Shown piece by piece: positions 56,589 through 64,000 of a stretch of DNA of 64,000 bases. Within the stretch, counting starts at the first letter, position 1, and each line of letters begins with the position of its first letter. The translations under genes were made by a program, and so were the position numbers. The stretch spans positions 208,126-272,125 of the forward strand of contig NZ_JAKJHS010000004.1 of the NCBI RefSeq assembly GCF_021648825.1, read 5' to 3'. The DNA comes from Rhizobium halophilum (GTDB lineage: Bacteria > Pseudomonadota > Alphaproteobacteria > Rhizobiales > Rhizobiaceae). The notes beneath the pieces are model-generated. The model was not told the DNA's origin. It made no database searches and was given only the letters and a program-made list of their open reading frames with translations.

Positions 56589-56934
56589 GCTCCGGCGCCA
56601 AGCAGAAAGGCGCGGCCACTTCGCCGAGTATATCGCGGCTCTGTTTCTGCTCGCCAAGGGCTACCGCATTCTGGCCATCCGCTTCCGCACTAGGGCCGGG
56701 GAGATTGATCTTGTTGCGCGAAAAGGTGACCTCGCAGTCTTCGTCGAGGTGAAGGCGCGCGCCGACGAAAGAGCGGCAATCGACGCAGTCAGCATCACTG
56801 CGCAACGGCGCATCCGAGCAGCCAGCGACGTGTGGCTGTCAAAGCGTCCGGATGCTGCACGCCTGTCACAGCGCTACGACGTGGTAGCGGTGCTTCCGGG
56901 GCGCCTTCCCCGGCACTTTCGCGATGCGTTTTGA
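56572..56934 (+). CDS. yraN: UPF0102 family (YraN) nuclease-fold protein
   Basis: A 120-residue protein of the UPF0102 family. The core [25 protein letters not shown] (about 41-65) is the PD-(D/E)xK-like motif of this restriction-endonuclease-type fold. [18 protein letters not shown] precedes it. Its role is unclear; it is often linked to rsmI, as here, where its GTG start overlaps the rsmI stop by 17 bases. Probable Holliday-junction-resolvase-related fold. Confidence 0.92.
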   Translation: MAKDSKLRRQAERRGHFAEYIAALFLLAKGYRILAIRFRTRAGEIDLVARKGDLAVFVEVKARADERAAIDAVSITAQRRIRAASDVWLSKRPDAARLSQRYDVVAVLPGRLPRHFRDAF

Positions 56935-56978
56935 TCTGCGCCACCGCCGTCTAAACCTCAGTCTGCAATGTAATATTT

Positions 56979-57007
56979 TTGACATGGAACCGTTATGGTC
57001 GTGTCAC
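56979..57007 (+). promoter_or_regulatory. Candidate Pho box of three 11-bp repeats upstream of ugpB
   Basis: TTGACAT (56979), CCGTTAT (56990) and GTGTCAC (57001) are spaced exactly 11 bases apart and match the PhoB half-site CTGTCAT/C in 5, 5 and 6 of 7 positions. The row ends 54 bases before the ugpB start codon. ugp operons are PhoB targets in rhizobia. Confidence 0.5.
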
Positions 57008-57060
57008 GTACCCTGCCTATTGGCTTGCTCACCGATCAACCGGTGGGAAGGGACCAAGTC

Positions 57061-58359
57061 ATGATCAAGAAGTTTTCCATGGCCGCTCTTGCGGTCACGT
57101 TCTCTGCCACGTCTTCGCTGGCCGCAACCAACATTACCTGGTGGCACGGCATGGGTGGCCGCAACGGCGAAGTCATCAACGAGATTTCGCAGAAGTTCAA
57201 CGAATCCCAGACTGAATGCGCACTGACGCCTGTTTCCAAGGGCACGTACGAAGAAGCGCTCGCTTCCGGCATCGCCGCCTTCCGTTCCGGTGAACAGCCG
57301 AACATCCTGCAGGTGTTTGACGCAGGTGCCGCCACGATCATCAACGCCAAGGGCGCGACCGTTGCTGCCGAAGACCTGATCAAGGACGCCGGCTACGACT
57401 TCAACCGCGACGACTTCATCGAAGGCGTCCGCTACTTCTACGCCGATTCCGATGGCAAGTTCGTCGGCATGCCGTTCAACTCCTCGGCGCCGATCATGTA
57501 CATCAACGACGAAGCCCTCAAGAAGGCTGGCGTCGAGGCTCCGAAGACCTGGGAAGAGTTCGAAGAGATCGCGCCGAAGCTCAAGGAAGCCGGCTACATC
57601 CCGCTCGTCCAGTCGCAGCTGACCTGGGAGTTTACCGAGAACTTCTTCTCGCGCCACAACCTTCAGTTCGCATCGAACAACAACGGTTACGACAGTGTCA
57701 TCGACACGACGATCAACGTCACCGATCCGAACCACGTGATGATGTACCAGAAGCTGAAGGATTGGCACGACAACGGCTACTTCGGCTACTACGGTGCCGG
57801 CTGGTCGGACAACCAGAAGCCCTTCGAAGAAAACAAGGTTGCTCTCTGGATCGGCTCGTCCGGCTCCTTCGGCGGTCTGCAGAAGACGGCTCAGATGCCG
57901 TTCTCGGCGACCTTCCTACCCTACTGGAAGTCGGTCAACCCGGAAGGCGTTCACACCTTCATCGGTGGCGCCGCACTCTTCGCGATGTCCGGCAAGTCCG
58001 AAGCCGAAAACAAGTGCACGGCCTCCTTCTTCCACTTCCTGACCTCGCCCGAGATCCAGAAGTTCTACCACCAGGCCACCGGCTACGTCGCCATCACCGA
58101 GGCTGCCTATGAGCTTGCCAAGGAAGAAGGCTACTACAAGGAAAAGCCTGCCGCCGAAGTCGGCATCCAGCAGCTGCAGCTGCCGAGCGGCGAGTGGAAC
58201 AAGGGTTACCGCCTCGGCTTCTACCCGCAGATCCGCACCATCATGGAGCGTGAATACAACCGTATCTTCGCTGGCGAAACATCGGTCAAGGACGCGATGG
58301 AAACCATCAAGAAGGAAGGCGACGAGCTGCTCGCCCGCTTCGCCAAGACCGCCGGCTGA
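57061..58359 (+). CDS. ugpB: sn-Glycerol-3-phosphate ABC transporter, binding protein UgpB
   Basis: A 432-residue periplasmic receptor with a signal peptide of about 21 residues (cut near SLAATN). The mature protein begins ITWWHGMGGRNGEVINEISQKFN, and has the Ugp-typical TYEEALASGIAAFRSGEQPNILQVFDAGAAT and AALFAMSGKSEAENKCTASFFHFLTSPEIQKFYHQATGYVAI. It captures glycerol-3-phosphate and glycerophosphodiesters as phosphate sources. It is the first gene of ugpBAEC; a strong hairpin follows it. The ATG at 57061 has AAGGGA nine bases upstream. Confidence 0.96.
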   Translation: MIKKFSMAALAVTFSATSSLAATNITWWHGMGGRNGEVINEISQKFNESQTECALTPVSKGTYEEALASGIAAFRSGEQPNILQVFDAGAATIINAKGATVAAEDLIKDAGYDFNRDDFIEGVRYFYADSDGKFVGMPFNSSAPIMYINDEALKKAGVEAPKTWEEFEEIAPKLKEAGYIPLVQSQLTWEFTENFFSRHNLQFASNNNGYDSVIDTTINVTDPNHVMMYQKLKDWHDNGYFGYYGAGWSDNQKPFEENKVALWIGSSGSFGGLQKTAQMPFSATFLPYWKSVNPEGVHTFIGGAALFAMSGKSEAENKCTASFFHFLTSPEIQKFYHQATGYVAITEAAYELAKEEGYYKEKPAAEVGIQQLQLPSGEWNKGYRLGFYPQIRTIMEREYNRIFAGETSVKDAMETIKKEGDELLARFAKTAG

Positions 58360-58381
58360 TTTGAGCCTCTGAATGACAAGG

Positions 58382-58410
58382 CCAGGCCGTCCTGAAAAGG
58401 AGCGGCCTGG
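58382..58410 (+). terminator. Intercistronic hairpin after ugpB
   Basis: CCAGGCCG at 58382-58389 pairs with CGGCCTGG at 58403-58410, and the inner TCCT/AGGA extends the stem. TTT follows. It lies between ugpB and ugpA and probably lowers permease relative to receptor expression. Confidence 0.7.
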
Positions 58411-58432
58411 TTTCCCGTAAGGAGGAAATGCA

Positions 58433-59392
58433 TTGGCCTATGTCGCGCCATCACCCCGATTCCTGCCCTGGCTCACCCGCAAGCCTCGCCCGAAGGTCGT
58501 TGCCGAAGGTGACAAGCGGGTGCAGTTCTCGTCCCCCGTCCTCCCCTATCTCTTTCTCGCGCCGCAGCTTGCGGTGATCTTCATCTTTTTCTACTGGCCT
58601 TCCGTGCAGGCCGTCAGCTCGTCCTTCTACATTGAAGACCCGTTCGGGTTCGGCTCCACCTTCGTGGGCATGAGCAACTACACGGATGTGCTGACGAGCG
58701 CGCAGTATCGCGGGATCGCGCTGTTTACCGTCGTGTTCACGGCCCTCGTGACATTGTTCTCGCTGTCCATCGGACTCCTGCTGGCGGTGAAGGCGGATGC
58801 GGTGATCCGCGGCTCCTCCGCCTACAAGACCATGCTGATTTCCGTGTATGCGATCGCGGCACCCGTGGCGGCCCTGATCGGCATGATGTTCTTCGACCAG
58901 CATATCGGCCCTTTCGTCGAAGTGGCGAGCTGGTTCGGCTGGGACATGCGCGTCGGCTTGAGCTATTTCGATACCGCCTTCGCGATGATCGTCGTCGCGG
59001 TGTGGAAGCAGGTGCCCTACAATTTCATCTTCTTTCTATCGGGCCTGCAGAGCGTGCCGGTTTCAGTGCGCGAGGCGGCAGCGATCGACTGCAAGTCCGG
59101 CTTCCGTCGCTTCTGGACGGTCACGCTGCCGTTGCTGGCGCCGACCGCTTTCTTCCTGCTGATCATCAACGTCACCTATTCGCTCTTCGACACCTTCGGC
59201 ATCATCGACGTCATGGTGAAGGACAAGGCGGCGAACAACCCGATTACGCTCGTCTACAAGGTCTATGAGGACGGCTTCCGCGGCAACGACCTCGGCAGCT
59301 CCTCCGCCCAGTCCGTCATCCTGATGATCGTCGTCTTCGTGCTGACGATCTTCCAGTTCCGCTTCGTCGAGCGGCGCATCCATTATACCTGA
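58433..59392 (+). CDS. ugpA: sn-Glycerol-3-phosphate ABC transporter, permease UgpA
   Basis: A 319-residue inner-membrane permease with six helices. LPYLFLAPQLAVIFIFFYWPSVQA is the first helix region and REAAAIDCKSGFRRFWTVTLPLLAPTAFFL (about 213-242) is the EAA loop that contacts the ATPase. The start is a TTG at 58433 behind AAGGAGG; the ATG at 58428 between them is out of frame. Relative to UgpA of related species the N-terminus is about 25 residues longer, so an internal start is possible. It is followed by ugpE after ten bases. Confidence 0.93.
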   Translation: MAYVAPSPRFLPWLTRKPRPKVVAEGDKRVQFSSPVLPYLFLAPQLAVIFIFFYWPSVQAVSSSFYIEDPFGFGSTFVGMSNYTDVLTSAQYRGIALFTVVFTALVTLFSLSIGLLLAVKADAVIRGSSAYKTMLISVYAIAAPVAALIGMMFFDQHIGPFVEVASWFGWDMRVGLSYFDTAFAMIVVAVWKQVPYNFIFFLSGLQSVPVSVREAAAIDCKSGFRRFWTVTLPLLAPTAFFLLIINVTYSLFDTFGIIDVMVKDKAANNPITLVYKVYEDGFRGNDLGSSSAQSVILMIVVFVLTIFQFRFVERRIHYT

Positions 59393-59402
59393 GGGCAAGG
59401 CG

Positions 59403-60245
59403 ATGCAGAAAAACAAGCTCTCCGACCATCTGGTGCTGATCCTCGGCTCGCTCTTCCTCATGGTGCCGGTTGTCGTCGCCTTCATGACGTCGACGCATGC
59501 AGCCGCCGACATCCATAGCAACGGCCTGTCGCTGACCTGGGGCGGCAATTTTGTCGAGACCTACGAAAAGGTGCTCACCCGCGAAGGCGGGTTCACCGGC
59601 CAGGTCACCGGGTCGCGCATGGTGATGAATTCCTTCATTCTCGGAATTGGGTTTGCTCTGGGCAAGATCGTGCTGTCGATGCTGGCGGCCTATGCGATCG
59701 TCTATTTCCGCATGCGCTTTGCGACGCTTGCCTTTTGGGTGATCTTCACGACGCTGCTTTTGCCGCTCGAAGTGCGCATCATGCCCTCCTACCAGGTCAT
59801 GTCCGAGCTTGGCCTGCTGAACACCTACACAGGCCTGATCGTGCCTCTTCTAGCGTCGGCTACTGGCACATTCTATTTCCGGCAGTTCTTCAAGTCGGTG
59901 CCGGACGAACTCCTGGAAGCGGCACGCATCGATGGTGCCGGTCCGATCAAGTTCTTCATCGACGTGCTCGTGCCCCTCTCGCGGACGATGATCGCAGCGA
60001 TCTTCATCATCATGTTCGTCTATGGCTGGAACCAGTATCTCTGGCCGATGCTGATGACGACGGACGAGCGCTTTTTCACCTTGATGCGCGGCATCAAGCA
60101 GATCCTGCAGGTCTGGATCGGCTCTCAGATCCCCGATTACAACGAGGCCTTTGCGCTAGCGGTGCTCGCCATGCTGCCTCCCGTGCTGATCGTGGTGATC
60201 TTCCAGAGCTGGTTCATCAAGGGCCTGACCGAAAGCGACAAGTAA
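59403..60245 (+). CDS. ugpE: sn-Glycerol-3-phosphate ABC transporter, permease UgpE
   Basis: A 280-residue membrane protein with six helices, the second permease. The EAA loop is ELLEAARIDGAGPIKFFIDVLVPLSRTMIAA (about 169-199), and the segment PLEVRIMPSYQVMSELGLLNTYTGLIVP before it is typical. It is of normal length, starts ten bases after ugpA, and ends twelve bases before ugpC. With UgpA it forms the channel for glycerol-3-phosphate. Confidence 0.96.
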   Translation: MQKNKLSDHLVLILGSLFLMVPVVVAFMTSTHAAADIHSNGLSLTWGGNFVETYEKVLTREGGFTGQVTGSRMVMNSFILGIGFALGKIVLSMLAAYAIVYFRMRFATLAFWVIFTTLLLPLEVRIMPSYQVMSELGLLNTYTGLIVPLLASATGTFYFRQFFKSVPDELLEAARIDGAGPIKFFIDVLVPLSRTMIAAIFIIMFVYGWNQYLWPMLMTTDERFFTLMRGIKQILQVWIGSQIPDYNEAFALAVLAMLPPVLIVVIFQSWFIKGLTESDK

Positions 60246-60257
60246 GGGACACGTGTC

Positions 60258-61358
<1,101 letters not shown>

Positions 61359-61434
61359 GGGGAGGCCCTGCAGCCGTTGCCTTTGACGATCCGTCGTCCT
61401 ACATCAGGCGGGCATTTCTCAAGGGGCAGGGGCT

Positions 61435-62385
61435 ATGGCACGCATTTGCAAAGTCGCATTCCAGATGGACCATGTCTCCAGCATCAACATTGCTGGAGAT
61501 TCCACTTTTGCCATGGCGCTGGAGGCGCAGGCGCGTGGCTACGAGCTGTTCCACTACACCCCGGACCGGCTGACCATGCGCGACGGCAAGATCTTCGCCG
61601 CCGTCGAACCGATGCAGGTTCGCGACGTCAAGGGCGACCATTATACGCTGGGCGAGCGCGAGCGGGTCGATCTGTCGACGATGGATGTGATCCACCTGCG
61701 CCAGGACCCGCCCTTTCACATGGGCTACATCACCTCGACGCACCTGCTCGAGCGTATTCATCCGAAGACGCTGGTGGTCAACGATCCGGCCTGGGTGCGC
61801 AATTCGCCGGAAAAGATCTTCGTCACTGAATTCTCAGACCTGATGCCGGCGACGCTGATCAGCCGCGACGTCCAAGAAATCGCAGCCTTCCGTCAGGAGA
61901 TGGGCGACATCATCCTCAAGCCGCTTTATGGCAACGGTGGCGCCGGCGTTTTCCATTCCGCCCGCGACGACCGCAACTTTACCTCGCTGCTGGAAATGTT
62001 CGAGCAGGTCTATCGCGGCGAGCCATATATTGCACAGGCGTATCTGCCGGCCGTGCGCAAGGGTGACAAGCGCATTCTGCTCGTCGACGGCGAGCCCGTC
62101 GGGGCCATCAACCGCGTGCCGGCGGAGACTGATAGCCGCTCCAACATGCATGTCGGCGGCCGCGCCGAGGCCGTGGAACTGACGAGCCGCGACCGGGAAA
62201 TCTGCGAGCGGATCGGTCCGGCGCTGCGGGAGCGTGGCTTCATCTTCGTCGGCATCGACGTGATCGGCGACTACATGACGGAAATCAACGTCACCTCGCC
62301 GACGGGCATCCGCGAGGTGAAGAAGTTCGGCGGCGCCGATGTTGCGGCCCTTCTGTGGGACGCAATCGAGGCCAAGCGCCGCTAG
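61435..62385 (+). CDS. gshB: Glutathione synthetase
   Basis: A 316-residue cytoplasmic ligase that joins gamma-glutamylcysteine and glycine with ATP. It begins [27 protein letters not shown]; the ATP-grasp core contains [16 protein letters not shown] (about 156-171) and [31 protein letters not shown]; the C-terminal [25 protein letters not shown] is the ADP/magnesium site. Normal length. It lies next to ugpC in rhizobial genomes as here. The start follows a purine-rich AGGGGCAGGGG stretch. Confidence 0.97.
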   Translation: MARICKVAFQMDHVSSINIAGDSTFAMALEAQARGYELFHYTPDRLTMRDGKIFAAVEPMQVRDVKGDHYTLGERERVDLSTMDVIHLRQDPPFHMGYITSTHLLERIHPKTLVVNDPAWVRNSPEKIFVTEFSDLMPATLISRDVQEIAAFRQEMGDIILKPLYGNGGAGVFHSARDDRNFTSLLEMFEQVYRGEPYIAQAYLPAVRKGDKRILLVDGEPVGAINRVPAETDSRSNMHVGGRAEAVELTSRDREICERIGPALRERGFIFVGIDVIGDYMTEINVTSPTGIREVKKFGGADVAALLWDAIEAKRR

Positions 62386-62461
62386 AACGTTCCTCATCCA
62401 GCGCCGCTTTGTTCCTGCTTTACAACCGCTTGCAACCTAGTCACAGCGCGGGCGGGAACTC

Positions 62462-62476
62462 GTTCAACAGATGTTC
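62462..62476 (+). promoter_or_regulatory. Candidate LexA (SOS) box upstream of comM
   Basis: GTTC at 62462 and 62473 are separated by seven bases (GTTC-N7-GTTC), the alphaproteobacterial LexA pattern. It lies about 90 bases upstream of the comM start. Such an eight-base match is expected by chance about once in 32 kb over both strands, so it is weak evidence alone. Confidence 0.3.
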
Positions 62477-62568
62477 TTGTTTTATTCTAGTTTCTATGCA
62501 AGATTGTATTCGCTGATGCGGAAGGCTTGTATCTTGCGGTCCTCAGACATGAGGTTGGAGGCGGGAAT

Positions 62569-63835
62569 ATGGTGGCGCGTGTCTCTACAGTTGCATTCCA
62601 TGGCATAGAAGGCGTTCCGGTCGAGGTGCAGGTGATGGTCTCGCCCGGCAAGCTGCTGATGCCGATCGTCGGTCTGCCGGACAAGGCGGTGGCAGAAAGA
62701 AGGCCTTATCTGCCCGTACGACAGCGGCCCGGAAGCAGCCTGGGCGGGTGCCGACATAGACATCCTCGCGCCGCGCAGCCTAATCGCGCTCGCCAACCAT
62801 TTCCGCGGTACACAAGTCATGTCGCGGCCGCAGCCGGCTGTGCGCGCGCTGCCTGCCAATCTGCCGGACCTGATCGACATCAAGGGCCAGGAAAGCGCCA
62901 AGCGGGCGCTGGAGGTGGCTGCGGCAGGCGGGCATAATCTCCTGATGGTTGGCCCCCCAGGCTCCGGCAAGTCGATGCTGGCGGCGCGGCTTCCCTCCAT
63001 TCTCCCTCCCTTGTCTGCCGCCGAGTTGCTTGAAGTTTCGATGGTTCACTCGATTGCCGGGCAGCTTTCAGGCGGTAAGCTGTCGGACCGCCGCCCGTTT
63101 CGTACTCCGCACCACTCGGCCACCATGGCAGCGCTTGTGGGCGGCGGGCTAAGGGCAAAGCCGGGGGAGGCGTCGCTGGCGCATCACGGGGTTCTGTTCC
63201 TCGACGAATTTCCGGAGTTCGCGCCGCAGGTGCTAGATGCGCTTCGCCAGCCGCTGGAAACGGGAGAATGCGTTATCGCGCGCGCCAACCACCGCGTCTC
63301 CTATCCGGCCAGCATCCAACTGGTGGCGGCGATGAACCCCTGCCGATGCGGCATGGCGGGCGAACCTGGGCATAGCTGCGCGCGCGGTCCCAAATGCATG
63401 TCGGACTACCAGGGTCGCATATCCGGACCGTTGATGGACCGCATCGATATCCGCATCGACGTGCCGGCGGTGTCGGCCGCGGACCTCATCCGCCCGCGCC
63501 CTGCCGAGGCGAGCGCCGATGTGGCAAAGCGTGTGGCTGCTGCCCGGGAGCGGCAGCAGGATCGCTTGGCCTGGGCCGGCGCGCCGCAGGTCTCGACCAA
63601 TGCCCGCTGCTCGACCTCGCTGATTGAAAAGATTGCCGAACCGGATGCCGGCGGACTTCAGCTTCTGCGCGATGCTGCGGAGAAGCTGAAGTTCTCCGCC
63701 CGCGGCTATCATCGCGTTCTAAGGGTCGCCCGTACCTTGGCCGATCTCGACGGCGCCGACACGGTCGGACGCATACATCTCGCCGAAGCGATCTCCTACC
63801 GCATGGCCGGCGAACGGCTGGCCGCTGCGGCATAA
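62569..63835 (+). pseudogene. comM: Disrupted YifB/ComM family AAA ATPase (internal deletion and frameshift)
   Basis: The gene encodes a Mg-chelatase-like AAA+ helicase involved in natural transformation and recombination. Two pieces in different frames are joined here. The first 44 codons from 62569 (GGAGG upstream) give the family N-terminus ARVSTVAFHGIEGVPVEVQV to LPDKAVAER. At about 62700 the reading jumps to another frame and continues with CPYDSGPEAAWAGADIDIL and the intact C-terminal ATPase: Walker A GPPGSGKSM, HHGVLFLDEFPEFAPQ, ANHRVSYPASIQLVAAMNPC and a Zn-type Cys cluster (CRCGMAGEPGHSCARGPKC). About 85 to 90 residues normally found between the pieces, including the RVTVNLAPADLPKEG strand, are missing. 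The deletion is not a multiple of three. The gene is therefore broken, unless the gap is a sequencing or assembly error. Confidence 0.8.
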
Positions 63836-63842
63836 CGAGATG

Positions 63843-63870
63843 AGCGAATAGGGGATAGCGAATAGCGAGG
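63843..63870. repeat. Four degenerate 7-bp repeats (AGCGAAT type)
   Basis: AGCGAAT, AGGGGAT, AGCGAAT and AGCGAGG follow each other without gap. They are the reverse complement (with one or two changes) of the heptamer array further right, so the two arrays face each other and could form a long imperfect stem. Confidence 0.7.
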
Positions 63871-63916
63871 TGGAGAAAGCGGAGGGCTTGCGGTGCAGGC
63901 CATCAGTAGGTTTGAC

Positions 63917-64000
63917 ACTCGCTACTCGCTACTCGCTACTCGCTACTCGCTACTCGCTACTCGCTACTCGCTACTCGCTACTCGCTACTCGCTACTCGCT
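63917..64000. repeat. Perfect heptamer tandem array, ACTCGCT x12 (runs off the window)
   Basis: Twelve uninterrupted copies of ACTCGCT fill the last 84 bases of the window and the array continues beyond it. Perfect copies suggest recent slippage growth. Total length and what follows cannot be seen. Confidence 0.95.

Overview
The window is GC-rich chromosomal DNA from an alphaproteobacterium of the Rhizobiales, most likely Rhizobiaceae (Sinorhizobium/Agrobacterium relatives). The evidence is the mix of lineage-typical genes: mbfA with an Irr-type iron box, a phospholipid N-methyltransferase PmtA, a BTLCP cysteine peptidase, an FzlA-like GST-fold division protein, a NDUFA9-like protein, DUF1330 and DUF1513 proteins, and ugpBAEC next to gshB. 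Nearly every base is coding. No tRNA, rRNA, CRISPR, prophage or insertion sequence was recognised. Species cannot be named from this sequence alone.

Layout. 1-6 kb: an accessory block with the end of chrA, a DUF4440-like protein, an orphan proteasome-fold hydrolase, a fused MhqO-MhqD-like protein, and an XRE-cupin regulator with a GNAT. 6-10.4 kb: two tandem TRAP solute-binding proteins without permeases, the ferritin-like iron exporter mbfA, and a BTLCP peptidase. 10.5-17.3 kb: the conserved translation block infC-rpmI-rplT and pheS-pheT, infC apparently starting at AUU. 17.3-21.5 kb: small soluble proteins, two aldo/keto reductases, a GNAT and a Gfo/Idh/MocA oxidoreductase. 21.5-25.9 kb: a divergent membrane-glycosylation cassette (GT2, methyltransferase, SMR/EamA-like small transporter, small membrane protein, GT-C protein). 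26-35.9 kb: housekeeping and repair genes (xseA, M29 aminopeptidase, ybaK, ArsC-like, ogt, guaA, MTA/SAH nucleosidase, thioesterase, tspO) and a soluble chemoreceptor.

35.9-41.1 kb: an envelope iron operon (imelysin, di-haem oxidoreductase, imelysin, DUF1513) with a candidate Irr box upstream. 41.1-46.9 kb: rsmB-like, rlpA, an epimerase, queG, fzlA, uppP. 46.9-50.4 kb: a complete TRAP operon (dctP-dctQ-dctM) followed by a tiny membrane protein. 50.5-56.9 kb: NDUFA9-like, DUF1330, pyrF, a histidine-phosphatase-like protein, pmtA, dnaN, rsmI, yraN. 57-62.4 kb: ugpBAEC behind a candidate three-unit Pho box, then gshB. 62.5-64 kb: a comM/yifB gene broken by an internal deletion and frameshift, followed by inverted arrays of a 7-bp repeat that run off the end.

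Themes that link the genes are iron homeostasis (mbfA with its iron box, the imelysin operon), envelope and lipid modification (glycosylation cassette, pmtA, uppP, rlpA), and uptake through binding proteins (three TRAP receptors, Ugp). Both binding-protein operons have a stable hairpin directly after the receptor gene, as expected for over-expression of the receptor relative to the permease. All functional calls rest on reading motifs; no database search was run.
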